Shown here piece by piece: positions 41,463 to 49,889 of a stretch of DNA of 64,000 nucleotides (the stretch's first letter is position 1; each line of letters begins with the position of its first letter). This DNA comes from Streptomyces sp. AC512_CC834 (GTDB lineage: Bacteria > Actinomycetota > Actinomycetes > Streptomycetales > Streptomycetaceae), in the NCBI RefSeq assembly GCF_019049325.1, contig NZ_JAGMUO010000014.1:310001-374000 (forward strand). The letters are read 5' to 3'. The notes beneath the pieces were generated by a model. The model saw nothing but the letters and a program-made list of their open reading frames with translations, did not search any database and was not told the DNA's origin. A program made the position numbers and the translations under genes.

Positions 41463-42743
41463 ATGCGCGACCTCGCCCCACGGCTTCCGTCCTCGCCGGG
41501 TTTCTGGCGCAGCCCCCTGCGCGGCCCCTGGTTCACCTCGGTGCTCGGCCTCGTCCTGCTCGTCGGCGTCACCGTGCTGTTCCTGACCGGTCTGCTGTCG
41601 TACGCCGCCTACAACCCGGACCTGTCCCCGGTCAACGACAAGACCCCGGACAAGGGGCTCCTCGGCTTCTACCTCTTCGCCTGGCCGACCGACCCCGCCT
41701 GGCTGTACCGCCTCACCCAGGGCGTCCACGTCACCCTCGGTCTCACCCTGATCCCGGTGCTGCTGGCCAAGCTGTGGTCGGTGGTGCCGAAGCTGTTCGC
41801 GCTGCCACCGGCGCGTTCGCTCGCCCACGCGCTGGAGCGTGTCTCGCTGCTCCTGCTGGTCGGCGGCGCGCTGTTCGAGTTCGTCACCGGTGTGCTCAAC
41901 ATCCAACTTGAGTACCTCTTCCCCGGCTCCTTCTACCCGCTGCACTTCTACGGCGCGTGGGTCTTCTTCGCCGCGTTCGTCGCGCACGCCGCGCTGAAGG
42001 TGCCCGCCGCGATGCGCAACGTACGGCGGATGCGCGCGGGGGACGGGGGCGGCGCCGGTACCGGGGTCGGGGTCGGGGAGGAGCGGGACGGGCTGGTCTC
42101 GCCGCGGCCCGACGCGCCGACCGTGTCGCGGCGCGGGGCGCTGTGGGCGGTCGGCGGGGGTTCGCTGCTGCTGTTCGCCACCGGCGCCGGGCGTTCCTTC
42201 GACGGACCGCTGCGGGCGACGGCCCTGCTCACGCCGCACGGCGGAGCCGAACCGGGGAGTGGCCCGAACGGCTTCCAGGTCAACAAGACGGCCGCGTACG
42301 CCGGTGTCGACGCGGCCGAGACGAGCGAGGACGCGTGGCGGCTCGTCGTCGTGGGACGCACCGGAACCGTCCGCCTCGGCCGCGCCGACCTGCTGCGACT
42401 GCCGCTGCACAGTGCGGCGTTGCCCATCGCCTGCGTCGAGGGCTGGTCGACGTCCGACCAGTGGTGGCGCGGGGTGCGGCTGCGGGACCTCGCCGCGCTG
42501 GTGGGCTTCGACGGCGACCCGCCGGACGTGCTCGTCGAGTCTCTTCAGCGGCGCGGCGCGTTCCGGCGCGGTGCCCTGCGCGCCAACCAGGTGGCCGACC
42601 CGCGCTCGCTGCTCGCCCTGTACGTCAACGGCGAGGCGCTGAGCCCGGACCACGGCTACCCGGCCCGGATCATCGTGCCCGCCGCGCCCGGCGTGCTGAA
42701 CACCAAGTGGGTGGCCAGGATGACGTTCGGAGACCTCGGATGA
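41463..42743 (+). CDS. Molybdopterin oxidoreductase fused to a cytochrome-b-like membrane domain
   Basis: 426 aa. About four TM helices in the first 180 residues (FTSVLGLVLLVGVTVLFLTG... HFYGAWVFFAAFVAHAALK), with paired His residues fitting heme b ligation, then a fifth hydrophobic segment, then a sulfite-oxidase-type Mo-cofactor domain (about 265-425) with the Mo-ligand Cys in IACVEGWS. The Cys may be exterior. ATG 41463 preferred; ATG 41415 is possible. It overlaps the next gene by ATGA. It may pass electrons between the quinone pool and an unknown oxo-substrate. Confidence 0.85.
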   Translation: MRDLAPRLPSSPGFWRSPLRGPWFTSVLGLVLLVGVTVLFLTGLLSYAAYNPDLSPVNDKTPDKGLLGFYLFAWPTDPAWLYRLTQGVHVTLGLTLIPVLLAKLWSVVPKLFALPPARSLAHALERVSLLLLVGGALFEFVTGVLNIQLEYLFPGSFYPLHFYGAWVFFAAFVAHAALKVPAAMRNVRRMRAGDGGGAGTGVGVGEERDGLVSPRPDAPTVSRRGALWAVGGGSLLLFATGAGRSFDGPLRATALLTPHGGAEPGSGPNGFQVNKTAAYAGVDAAETSEDAWRLVVVGRTGTVRLGRADLLRLPLHSAALPIACVEGWSTSDQWWRGVRLRDLAALVGFDGDPPDVLVESLQRRGAFRRGALRANQVADPRSLLALYVNGEALSPDHGYPARIIVPAAPGVLNTKWVARMTFGDLG

Positions 42744-43267
42744 ACCTCGTGCGCAGGCTGCGGCGGCCAGTGCGGCCAGTGCGGCCAATGCCCTCACTGC
42801 GGTCCGTGATCGGCAGTCCCTTCCAACTGCTCCTCCTCGCCTGCTCGTTCGCGCTCGCGGGCTACGCGGGGGTGCGGCTGCTCGCCGGTGACTGGTTCGG
42901 CGTGGCGCTGTGGTTCGTGGGGGCGGCGCTGCTGCACGACCTGGTGCTGCTGCCGCTGTACGCGGTGGCCGACCGGGCCCTCGTACGCGGGCTCGGGGTG
43001 GTGCGCCACCGTGCGTGGGCGATGTACGTGAGGGTCCCGGCCGCGTTCTCGGGGCTGCTTCTGCTGGTGTGGTTCCCGCTGATCAGCGGCCGGGTGGACG
43101 CGCGTTACCGGTCGGTCGCCGCGCTGTCCGCGGACGGTTTCCTCGCCCGCTGGCTGCTGATCACGGCCGTGCTGTTCGGCGGCTCGGCGCTGCTGCTGGC
43201 GCTGCGGTCGCGGTGGCCGCTGCTGCCGCGCAGGGCGACGAAGCGGCGCTCCCCCGACGTCCACTGA
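42740..43267 (+). CDS. Membrane protein partner of the molybdopterin oxidoreductase
   Basis: 175 aa with about four TM helices; conserved LHDLVLLPLYAVAD and MYVRVPAAFSGLLLLVWFP. A basic N-terminus contains VRPVRPVRP from a cggccagtg repeat. ATG 42740 is coupled to the previous gene. No family name recognised. Its last 163 bp overlap the convergent methyltransferase frame. Confidence 0.8.
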   Translation: MNLVRRLRRPVRPVRPMPSLRSVIGSPFQLLLLACSFALAGYAGVRLLAGDWFGVALWFVGAALLHDLVLLPLYAVADRALVRGLGVVRHRAWAMYVRVPAAFSGLLLLVWFPLISGRVDARYRSVAALSADGFLARWLLITAVLFGGSALLLALRSRWPLLPRRATKRRSPDVH

Positions 43268-43914
43268 CCGGCGGTCCGCCAGCCGGCGGCGCCCGCGTGG
43301 CGGAGCAGGGCGCGGGTGCCGATCCGCGCCCACGGGAAGGGGCTGCCGGACGCGTGGGCGTCGGTGACGTCGACGACCTGTACGTGGGCGCGCTCGTCGA
43401 CGTCGACCGGGGCCGTCTCGGCGATCAGCAGACCGCCGGGTGCGAGCAGGGCGGCGACGCGGGCGAGCAGGGCACGGGGGTCGCCGCCGATGCCGACGTT
43501 GCCGTCCATGAGGAGGACGGTGTCCCAGCGCCCCTCGCCGGGCAGCGGCTCGAAGACCGAGCGCCGCAGCGACTGCCCGCCGAGCCGCACGGTGCGGGTC
43601 ACGGCGGCCTCGCTGACGTCGATGCCGAGGACGGCCCGGCCCCGGGCGGCGAGTTCGGCCACCAGCCGGCCCGGTCCGCAGCCCACGTCGAGCACGGCGC
43701 CCTCGCACCGGTCAAGGACCTCCAGGTCGACCGCGTCGGCCCGCGCGCACCAGCGCTCCACGTCCAGCGGCAGCAGCCATCCGTCGGTACGGCGCAGGAA
43801 CAGCGGCCCGTGCCCTGTCCGCAGGGCGGCGGTGTAGGGGTCGGAGGCTTCCCAGGCCCGGGAGGCGGGGAGCGCGGGCCGCCGCCCGGCGTCCGAAGGC
43901 GCGGCCCCCTTCAC
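43105..43914 (-). CDS. SAM-dependent methyltransferase (class I)
   Basis: 269 aa. SAM-binding motif I VLDVGCGPGRLVAELA (about 74-90), Asp at VLGIDVS (motif II), then DTVLLMDGNVGIGGD and LLAPGGLLIAETAP. GTG 43914 overlaps the stop of the DUF2064 gene. The conserved domain ends near residue 230 (ERRFVALRG, about 43225); the remaining 39 residues read antisense through the membrane-protein gene, so the natural stop may have been lost. Confidence 0.9.
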   Translation of the reverse strand: MKGAAPSDAGRRPALPASRAWEASDPYTAALRTGHGPLFLRRTDGWLLPLDVERWCARADAVDLEVLDRCEGAVLDVGCGPGRLVAELAARGRAVLGIDVSEAAVTRTVRLGGQSLRRSVFEPLPGEGRWDTVLLMDGNVGIGGDPRALLARVAALLAPGGLLIAETAPVDVDERAHVQVVDVTDAHASGSPFPWARIGTRALLRHAGAAGWRTAGQWTSGERRFVALRGSSGHRDRSASSSAEPPNSTAVISSQRARKPSADSAATDR

Positions 43915-44570
43915 CGGCTCGCCCGTTGGTTCGCGGCCGGTGTGCACGCCGCCAGCCGGGCGGCGAACCGGCCGTGCGGGGCCAGGGCGGCGACGGCGCG
44001 GGCGTCGGCGGCGGTGTCGACGTCGCGCAGGCGCGGCAGATCGCGTACCCGCAGTCCCGCCAGCACGAGCCGCTCGCGCTGCACGGCCCCAGTCACCGGC
44101 GTCGACATGGGCACGCCCCGCAGCAGGGCGGGTTCGGGGCGGGCCAGGCCCAGGGCCCAGAAACCGCCGTCCTCGGCCGGACCGAAGTACGCGTCGGTGT
44201 CGGCGGCGCCGGGACCGGAGCCGGCGAAGTCGACGTCGAGCAGGTGCGGAGTCACCTGCGGGGTGTCCATCCCGATCAGCAGGGCGGGGCCCGCGCAGCC
44301 GGCGAACGCGTCCGCGAGCCGTGCGTCGAGACCGCCCGCGCACTGCGGGACGACCTCGAAGCCGGGCGGCAGCCAGGGGCCGGGGGCGCCGTCGAGGACC
44401 AGTACCCGGCGCCGTGCGGGCGTCGCGGCCACCGCGGTCAGGGTGTCGGCGAGGGCCGCCTCGGCCAGCGCGGCGGCCTCGGTGGGGGTGAAGGGCGGGG
44501 TGAGGCGGGTCTTGACCCGGCCGGGGCGCGGCTCCTTGGCGATGACGAGAAGGGTGGTCGTGGCGGTCAC
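43911..44570 (-). CDS. DUF2064/TIGR04282-type glycosyltransferase-like protein
   Basis: 219 aa. LLVIAKEPRPGRVKTRL (about 6-22) is the diagnostic N-terminus of DUF2064/TIGR04282 proteins, followed by LLIGMDTPQVTP and TDAYFGPAEDGGFWALGL. The GT-A-like nucleotidyl/glycosyl transfer fold is inferred from family. GTG 44570 overlaps the GT2 stop; with the GT2 and methyltransferase genes it forms one coupled operon. TIGR04282 members are annotated in arsenosugar biosynthesis, but no ArsM/ArsS gene is here. Confidence 0.88.
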   Translation of the reverse strand: MTATTTLLVIAKEPRPGRVKTRLTPPFTPTEAAALAEAALADTLTAVAATPARRRVLVLDGAPGPWLPPGFEVVPQCAGGLDARLADAFAGCAGPALLIGMDTPQVTPHLLDVDFAGSGPGAADTDAYFGPAEDGGFWALGLARPEPALLRGVPMSTPVTGAVQRERLVLAGLRVRDLPRLRDVDTAADARAVAALAPHGRFAARLAACTPAANQRASR

Positions 44571-45280
44571 TTCGCGCTCCCTTCGCGGACCGGGTGAGGG
44601 GTCGGCGCCTCGGCCAGGACGCGGCGCATGTCCCGTACGGCGTGCCAGGTGCCGCGCCAGGTCCCGGTCACCTTCGAGGCGCCGGTGCGGGGCAGGTAGG
44701 GCACGTCGTGCTCGGTGATCCGCCAGCCCGCGTCGGCGCCCCGCACCACCATCTGGAGCGGGTAGCCGCTGCGCCGGTCGGTGAGGCCGAGAGCCAGCAG
44801 CCCCTCGCGGCGGGCGGCGCGCAGCGGACCGAGGTCGTGCAGCCGCAGGCCGGTGCGCCGGCGCAGCATCCGGGCGAGGGCGAGGTTGCCCGCGCGGGCG
44901 TGCACGGGCCACGCGCCCCTGGCCTGCGGTTGTCTGCGGCCGAGCACCAGGTCGGCGGTGCCGGCGCGGATCTCCTGTACGAAGGGGGTCAGCAGGGCCG
45001 GGTCGAGGGAGGCGTCGCAGTCGCAGAAGCAGACGACGTCGGCGGTCGCGGCTCTCAGCCCGGCGTGGCAGGCCGCGCCGAAACCGCGGCGCGGCTCGGT
45101 CACGACCGTGGCGCCGAGCGAGCGGGCGAGGTCCGCCGAGCCGTCGGTGGAGCCGTTGTCGACGACGAGCGCACGCCAGCCGGCCGGGATGCGGGCCAGG
45201 ACCCAGGGGAGGGCCCCGGCCTCGTTCAGGCAGGGGAGTACGACGTCGACGCCGACGTCCGGAGCGGGCGAGGTGGTCAC
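44567..45280 (-). CDS. Family 2 glycosyltransferase (DPM1/GtrB-like, soluble)
   Basis: 237 aa. GT-A fold with VDVVLPCLNEAGALPWVL (11-28), VVDNGSTDGSADLAR, GFGAACHAG and the DxD-type CFCDCDASLD. No C-terminal TM helices, so it probably acts on the cytoplasmic face with a nucleotide sugar and a lipid or small acceptor. First gene of the coupled GT2 / DUF2064 / methyltransferase operon. ATG or GTG 45280. Confidence 0.92.
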   Translation of the reverse strand: MTTSPAPDVGVDVVLPCLNEAGALPWVLARIPAGWRALVVDNGSTDGSADLARSLGATVVTEPRRGFGAACHAGLRAATADVVCFCDCDASLDPALLTPFVQEIRAGTADLVLGRRQPQARGAWPVHARAGNLALARMLRRRTGLRLHDLGPLRAARREGLLALGLTDRRSGYPLQMVVRGADAGWRITEHDVPYLPRTGASKVTGTWRGTWHAVRDMRRVLAEAPTPHPVREGSAK

Positions 45281-45402
45281 GGCCTCACCCTACGAACCGG
45301 AACCGGGCGAATCGGACTCCCACTCCTTACGAAACACGGACGTCGCGGGCTCGGCGGCGCCCGGGAACGACACCGGCGCGGGCACGGTGCGAGGCTGGGC
45401 GC
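45281..45402. promoter_or_regulatory. Divergent intergenic region of GT2 operon and two-component operon
   Basis: 122 bp. GGAACCGGGCGAATCGGACT near 45299 is less GC-rich than the flanks, but no convincing -10/-35 pair or palindrome is seen. Confidence 0.3.
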
Positions 45403-46452
45403 ATGCAGCAGCCCTTCGAGTCCCCTTCCGCGAACGTGCCCCCGGGTGGGTCACTGGAGGAGCCTTCGGTCGTCTCTGTGCGGGCGTTGCCGGGTGGGTC
45501 GGCGGAGGGGCCTTCGGCGGTCTCTGTGCGGGCGTCGTCGGGTGGGTCGGCGGAGGGGCCTTCGGTGGTCCCTGTGCGGGCGTCGCCGGAGGGGCCTTCC
45601 GCCGTCGCTGTGCGGGCGTCGTCGGGTGGGTCCGCGGAGGAGCCCTCGGCCGTCCCTGGCCGGGCGTCGCCAGGCCGGTCGCCGGAGGAGCCCTCGGCCG
45701 TCCCCGTGCGGGCGTTGCCAGGCCGGTCACCGGGCGGTGGTCTCGACGGGTCCGCGGCCGTCCCCGCCCGGATCCTGGTCGTCGACGACGACCCCACCGT
45801 CGCGGAGGTCGTGGCCGGATATCTGGACCGCGCCGGTCACCTCGTCGACCGGGCCGACGACGGTCCGGCGGCGCTCGCCAGGGCCGCCGCGCACCGGCCG
45901 GACCTGGTGGTCCTGGACCTGATGCTGCCCGGCATGGACGGCCTCGAGGTGTGCCGGCGGCTGCGCGACGACGGGCCCGTGCCGGTCATCATGCTGACCG
46001 CCCGGGGCGACGAGGACGACCGCGTCCTCGGCCTGGAGGTCGGCGCCGACGACTACGTGACCAAGCCGTTCAGCCCGCGGGAGCTGGTGCTGCGGGTGGA
46101 GTCGGTCCTGCGCCGCACCCGGCCCGCCGACCGTCCGCGCCCGCCGTCCGCGGCCGGGCTGACCGTCGACCCCGCCGCCCGCCGGGCCACCAAGGACGGC
46201 ACGGAACTGGCCCTGACCCTGCGCGAGTTCGATCTCCTCGCCTTCTTCCTGCGGCACCCGGGGCGCGCGTTCGCCAGGGAGGAGCTGATGCGGGAGGTGT
46301 GGGGCTGGGACTTCGGCGACCTGTCCACCGTCACCGTCCACGTCCGGCGGCTGCGCGGCAAGGTCGAGGACGATCCGGCCCGGCCCCGGCTGATCCAGAC
46401 CGTGTGGGGCGTGGGCTACCGCTTCGACCCGGCCGGGCGCGAGGCGGGCTGA
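45403..46452 (+). CDS. OmpR/PhoB-type response regulator with repeat-derived N-terminal extension
   Basis: 349 aa. Residues 1-122 are a low-complexity extension made of six copies of a 16-residue unit (such as SGGSAEGPSVVPVRAS). The receiver starts at ARILVVDDDPTVAEV (about 123) with phospho-acceptor Asp in VVLDLMLPGMDG and Lys in VTKPFSP. A winged-helix DNA-binding domain follows (about 260-345: LTLREFDLLAFFLRHPGRAFAREELM... TVTVHVRRLRGK). True translation could start inside the repeat at GTG codons. It overlaps none but is 2 bp from the kinase gene. Confidence 0.9.
   Translation: MQQPFESPSANVPPGGSLEEPSVVSVRALPGGSAEGPSAVSVRASSGGSAEGPSVVPVRASPEGPSAVAVRASSGGSAEEPSAVPGRASPGRSPEEPSAVPVRALPGRSPGGGLDGSAAVPARILVVDDDPTVAEVVAGYLDRAGHLVDRADDGPAALARAAAHRPDLVVLDLMLPGMDGLEVCRRLRDDGPVPVIMLTARGDEDDRVLGLEVGADDYVTKPFSPRELVLRVESVLRRTRPADRPRPPSAAGLTVDPAARRATKDGTELALTLREFDLLAFFLRHPGRAFAREELMREVWGWDFGDLSTVTVHVRRLRGKVEDDPARPRLIQTVWGVGYRFDPAGREAG
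45443..45718 (+). repeat. Coding minisatellite: six copies of a 48-bp unit
   Basis: Units begin CGGGTGGGTC at 45443, 45491, 45539, (45587, shortened by 12 bp), 45623 and a diverged copy at 45671. All lengths are multiples of 3, so the reading frame of the regulator is kept. Confidence 0.9.
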
Positions 46453-46454
46453 GC

Positions 46455-47567
46455 ATGCATGCCACCCTCCTCATCGCCCTGTATGCCTTCGCCGGCGCCG
46501 CCGTCACCGGACTGGCCGGCGCGGCCGTGCTGCGGCTGATCCGGCGGCGTTCGCTGACGGCGTCGCTCGCGGTGGTGGCGGCGGTCGCCGTCCTCGCCAT
46601 GCTCGCGGGCACCCTCGCGGTCGCCTGGGCGATGTTCCTGTCCCCGCACGACCTGTCCGTCGTCACGACCGTGGTGGCGATGGCCGCCGTGGTCTCCCTG
46701 GCCACCGCGCTGCTGCTGGGCCGCTGGGTGGTCGCCCGGAGCCGTGAACTGACCGCCGCGGCACGGTCGTTCGGCGACGGCGGCGACTACGCGGCCCCCA
46801 CCACCCCGGCGACCGCCGAACTGGCCGCGCTCAGCCGAGAGCTGGCGGCCACCAGCGCCCGGCTCGCGGAGTCCCGGGAGCGGGAGCGGGCCCTGGAGAC
46901 CTCCCGGCGCGAACTGGTCGCCTGGATCTCGCACGACCTGCGTACCCCGCTGGCCGGACTGCGCGCCATGTCCGAGGCGCTGGAGGACGGAGTCGCCGCC
47001 GACCCCGACCGCTACCTCCGCCAGATCCGCACCGAGGTGGAACGCCTCAACGACATGGTCGGCGACCTCTTCGAACTCTCCCGCATCCACGCCGGCACGC
47101 TCGCCCTCGCCCCGGCCCGGATCTCCCTCTACGACCTGGTCGGCGACGCCCTCGCGGGCGCGGACCCGCTCGCGCGCGAGCAGGGCGTACGGCTGGTCGG
47201 CGACGCGGTCGCGGCCGTGCCGGTCGAGGTGGACGGCAAGGAGATGAGCCGGGTGCTGGGCAACCTCCTGGTCAACGCGATCCGCCGGACCCCCGCCGAC
47301 GGCACGGTCGCGGTCGCCGCCGAGCGGTCCGGCGAGGGCGTGGTGGTCTCCGTGTCCGACGGCTGCGGCGGCATCCCCGAGGAGGACCTGCCGCGCGTGT
47401 TCGACACCGGGTGGCGCGGCACCCACGCCCGTACGCCCCCGGCCGGCGCGGGCCTCGGCCTCGCCATCGTCCGGGGCATCGTGGAGGCCCACCGCGGCCG
47501 TGCCACCGTCCACAACATCCCCGGCGGCTGCCGCTTCGAGGTGACCCTGCCCCTGGCAGACGCCTGA
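46455..47567 (+). CDS. Sensor histidine kinase (HisKA), partner of the response regulator
   Basis: 370 aa. Two TM segments (about 5-25 and 35-95), HAMP-like region, coiled coil, then HisKA with the phospho-His in WISHDLRTPLAGL (about 157-169), N box NLLVNAIRRTP (Ile instead of the usual His or Lys), G1 DGCGGIP and G2 GAGLGLAIVRGIVEAHRG. ATG 46455 is 2 bp after the regulator stop, a coupled pair. The exterior loop is very short, so it probably senses within the membrane. Confidence 0.93.
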   Translation: MHATLLIALYAFAGAAVTGLAGAAVLRLIRRRSLTASLAVVAAVAVLAMLAGTLAVAWAMFLSPHDLSVVTTVVAMAAVVSLATALLLGRWVVARSRELTAAARSFGDGGDYAAPTTPATAELAALSRELAATSARLAESRERERALETSRRELVAWISHDLRTPLAGLRAMSEALEDGVAADPDRYLRQIRTEVERLNDMVGDLFELSRIHAGTLALAPARISLYDLVGDALAGADPLAREQGVRLVGDAVAAVPVEVDGKEMSRVLGNLLVNAIRRTPADGTVAVAAERSGEGVVVSVSDGCGGIPEEDLPRVFDTGWRGTHARTPPAGAGLGLAIVRGIVEAHRGRATVHNIPGGCRFEVTLPLADA

Positions 47568-47580
47568 GCCGCCCCCGCCG

Positions 47581-48200
47581 AAGGGCAGGCATCACGCCGG
47601 CACGGGCCGGGCGGCATGGCGCCGGTCGCCCGCCCGCCCCGACGCCCGAACGGCTCGCCACCGGTCCTGGGTGTGCGTCGGTGCGGGCCGGGCGCCACGG
47701 CTGCGGTCGCATCGAACCATCCCGCCCCGGCGCCTGGAGGGTTCCGCCCCCGGTCCTGGGGTCGGGTCGGTGTGTGGTTGGGCGGCACGGATCCGGTGGC
47801 AGTGCCCCGCCCCGACCTGTCCCCGGGGCGCGTCGGTGTGTACCGGGCGCCACGGCTTCGGTCGCCCTGTTCTGCCCCGGCGCCTGGAGGGTTCGCCGCC
47901 GGTCCTGGGGTCGGGTCGGTGTGTGGCCGAGCCGCACAGCTCTGGTGGCGGTGCCTCGCCCCGAGCGTCTCCGGGGCGCGTCGGTGTGGACCGGGCGCCA
48001 CGGCTTCGGTCGCCCCGTTCCGCTCCGGCGCCTGGAGGAGGCGCCCCCCGCCCTGGGTGCGCGTCGGCATGGGCCGGGTGGCACGGCTTCGGTCGTGGTG
48101 CCCCGCCCCGACCCGCCCGGCCCCGGCGCCTGAACGGTTCGACAGCGGCAGCCCCGGCTGGCACGTCGGTGTGGGCCGGTGCCTCGGCCCGGCCGCGCGG
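47581..48200. repeat. Intergenic A/B minisatellite array
   Basis: About eight diverged copies of a 62-100-bp unit sharing GTCGGTGTG...CCGGGCGCCACGGCTTCGGTCG and GCCCCGGCGCCTGGA. Starts of the GTCGGTGT core are near 47668, 47764, 47832, 47915, 47980, 48063 and 48165, with a diverged copy near 47600. The spacing alternates (A-type beginning GGTCCTGGGGTCGGGTCGG; B-type beginning GCGTCGGTGTG), so 47749-47897 is repeated as a ~148-bp dimer at 47898-48041. Lengths are not multiples of 3 and no frame is conserved, so it is not a gene. It fills almost the whole 725-bp gap. Confidence 0.85.
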
Positions 48201-48292
48201 CGGCACGCGGAGCCCGGGTGAGGGGCGGGGGCGGGGTTCACGCGGCGGGGCCGGGGCGTGGGCGGCCCGCTCGTCGGTCGGCGTCGGTCGGT

Positions 48293-49294
48293 TCAGTCGC
48301 CTCGCAGTCCCGCCCGGGCGAACTCCCGCATGCCCTGCGCGAATCCCACCCGTGGCCGCCAGCCCAGGGCGTCCCGCAGCCGTGCCGGGTCGGCGGTGAT
48401 GTGGCGTACGTCGCCGAGGCGGTACTCGCCGGTGACGACGGGCTCGGGCCCGCCGTACGCGGCGGCCAGGGCGGTGGCCATCTCGCCCACCGTGTGCGGT
48501 TCCCCGCTGCCGGTGTTGTAGGCGGTGAGGGTGCCGTCCGGCGGACGGGCCTCCAGCGCCGCGACGTTCGCCGCGGCCACGTCCCGCACGTGCACGAAGT
48601 CCCGGCGCTGACGGCCGTCCTCGAAGACGCGCGGGGCCTCGCCGCGGGCCAGCGCGGAGCGGAAGAAGGAGGCGACACCGGCGTACGGGGTGTCGCGGGG
48701 CATCCGGGGGCCGTACACGTTGTGGTAGCGCAGCGACACCGCCGTCGCGCCGGTCGTCCGGGCCCAGGCGGCGGCCAGGTGCTCCTGGGCGAGCTTGGTC
48801 GTGGCGTACACGTTGCGCGGGTCGGCCGGGGCGTCCTCGCCGACCAGCCCCGGGGACAGGTCCGCGCCGCACTCCGGGCACGTGGGCTCGAACCGGCCCG
48901 CGTCCAGGTCGGCGACGGCACGCGGACCCGGCCGCACCACCCCGTGCCGGGGGCACACGTACCGCCCCTCCCCGTACACGACCATCGACCCGGCGAGCAC
49001 GAGCCGCCGCACGCCCGCCCCGGCCATGGCGGCGAGCAGGACGGCTGTGCCCAGGTCGTTGCGCGAGACGTACTCCGCCGCGTCGGCGAACCCGTTGCCG
49101 AGACCGACCATCGCCGCCTGGTGGCACACGGCGTCCACGCCGGCCAGCGCCCGGGCGACGGCCGCCGGGTCGCGCACGTCGGCGCCGGGGTCCTCGCGGA
49201 CGTCGTAGCCGACGGGCTCGTGCCCGTGCTCCCGCAGGGCGTCCACGACATGGGACCCGATGAATCCGGCACCGCCGGTGACCAGTACGCGCAT
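48293..49294 (-). CDS. NAD-dependent epimerase/dehydratase with zinc-ribbon insert
   Basis: 333 aa extended SDR. Rossmann motif VLVTGGAGFIGSHVVDAL (3-20), Asp in YDVRED for NAD ribose, and the catalytic YATTK (about 165-169). Between them lie CPRH (about 113) and CPEC (about 139), spaced to form a zinc ribbon, not present in typical GalE-type enzymes. Substrate is probably a nucleotide sugar. ATG 49294. It faces the repeat array and belongs functionally with the GT2/DUF2064/methyltransferase genes 3 kb away. Confidence 0.92.
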   Translation of the reverse strand: MRVLVTGGAGFIGSHVVDALREHGHEPVGYDVREDPGADVRDPAAVARALAGVDAVCHQAAMVGLGNGFADAAEYVSRNDLGTAVLLAAMAGAGVRRLVLAGSMVVYGEGRYVCPRHGVVRPGPRAVADLDAGRFEPTCPECGADLSPGLVGEDAPADPRNVYATTKLAQEHLAAAWARTTGATAVSLRYHNVYGPRMPRDTPYAGVASFFRSALARGEAPRVFEDGRQRRDFVHVRDVAAANVAALEARPPDGTLTAYNTGSGEPHTVGEMATALAAAYGGPEPVVTGEYRLGDVRHITADPARLRDALGWRPRVGFAQGMREFARAGLRGD

Positions 49295-49407
49295 GCGCCC
49301 ACGCTAGGCCCGCGACGACGCCCGGACGGGCGCGCCGCCCAGCACGTCACGGGTCCGTAAGGAGCGGCCGCCGTAACCCGACAGCGGCGGCTTTGCCAAG
49401 TCTTTAC

Positions 49408-49431
49408 AACCCGCCCGGCTCCCGCCTCGTC
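49408..49431 (+). promoter_or_regulatory. Candidate ECF sigma promoter
   Basis: ACAAC (AAC at 49408-49410), 17-nt spacer, CGTC (49428-49431). This AAC-N16/17-CGTC form is typical of many ECF promoters and sits 90 bp before the operon that encodes an ECF sigma factor. Confidence 0.5.
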
Positions 49432-49520
49432 TCTCCGTTCGATCCGCAGCACACACGCGAACACACGCGGAACACACGCGGTGCGCCCCCGTACCGCCGC
49501 CGACGAGAGAGAGCGACCCG

Positions 49521-49889
49521 ATGCGCCGAACCATCCTCAGTGCCGTGGCCCTGGCCTGCACCGTCGTACTCGCGGGCACCGCGCCCGCGTTCGCCGACGA
49601 CCCCTCCCCGGTCCCCTCCGCCCCCGCCGAGAGCGCCCCGAGCGAAGCCCCCACGCCGTCCGCCAGCGCCCCGGCGAGCGAGCCCACCCAGGCACCGGCC
49701 CCCGTGCCGCCGACCGACGGCCAGGTCTCCGTCGTACCGGAGGGCGCTGCCGACACCGGGGTGGCGGCGCCCTCGGACACGGCCGGGACCGACGAGGGGC
49801 TCATCGGCGCGGGCGCCGGCGGGGTGCTCCTCGCGGGCGGCGCGGTCCTCTTCGTCGTACGCCGTCGACGGGCGGCGACCGGGGCATGA
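49521..49889 (+). CDS. Small exported surface protein, probable sortase-linked
   Basis: 122 aa. Signal peptide (MRRTILSAVALACTVVLAG, cleavage near AFA-DD), a Pro/Ala/Ser-rich middle (25-75), and a C-terminal TM with RRRRA tail (VLLAGGAVLFVVRRRRA). That is the layout of cell-wall sorting substrates, but no clear LPXTG or LAXTG is present; DTAG or EGLIG are the nearest. ATG 49521 with GAGAGAG upstream. The next gene is a class F sortase, overlapping by 4 bp, so it is the likely partner. Confidence 0.8.
   Translation: MRRTILSAVALACTVVLAGTAPAFADDPSPVPSAPAESAPSEAPTPSASAPASEPTQAPAPVPPTDGQVSVVPEGAADTGVAAPSDTAGTDEGLIGAGAGGVLLAGGAVLFVVRRRRAATGA

Noticed and set aside
45443..45718. CRISPR array
   Set aside because: Units are contiguous 48-bp coding repeats with no spacers; no cas genes are present.
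47592..48241. Coding frames (both strands) over the A/B repeat array
   Set aside because: Repeat lengths are not multiples of three, frames shift between units and the translations are Pro/Arg/Gly noise.
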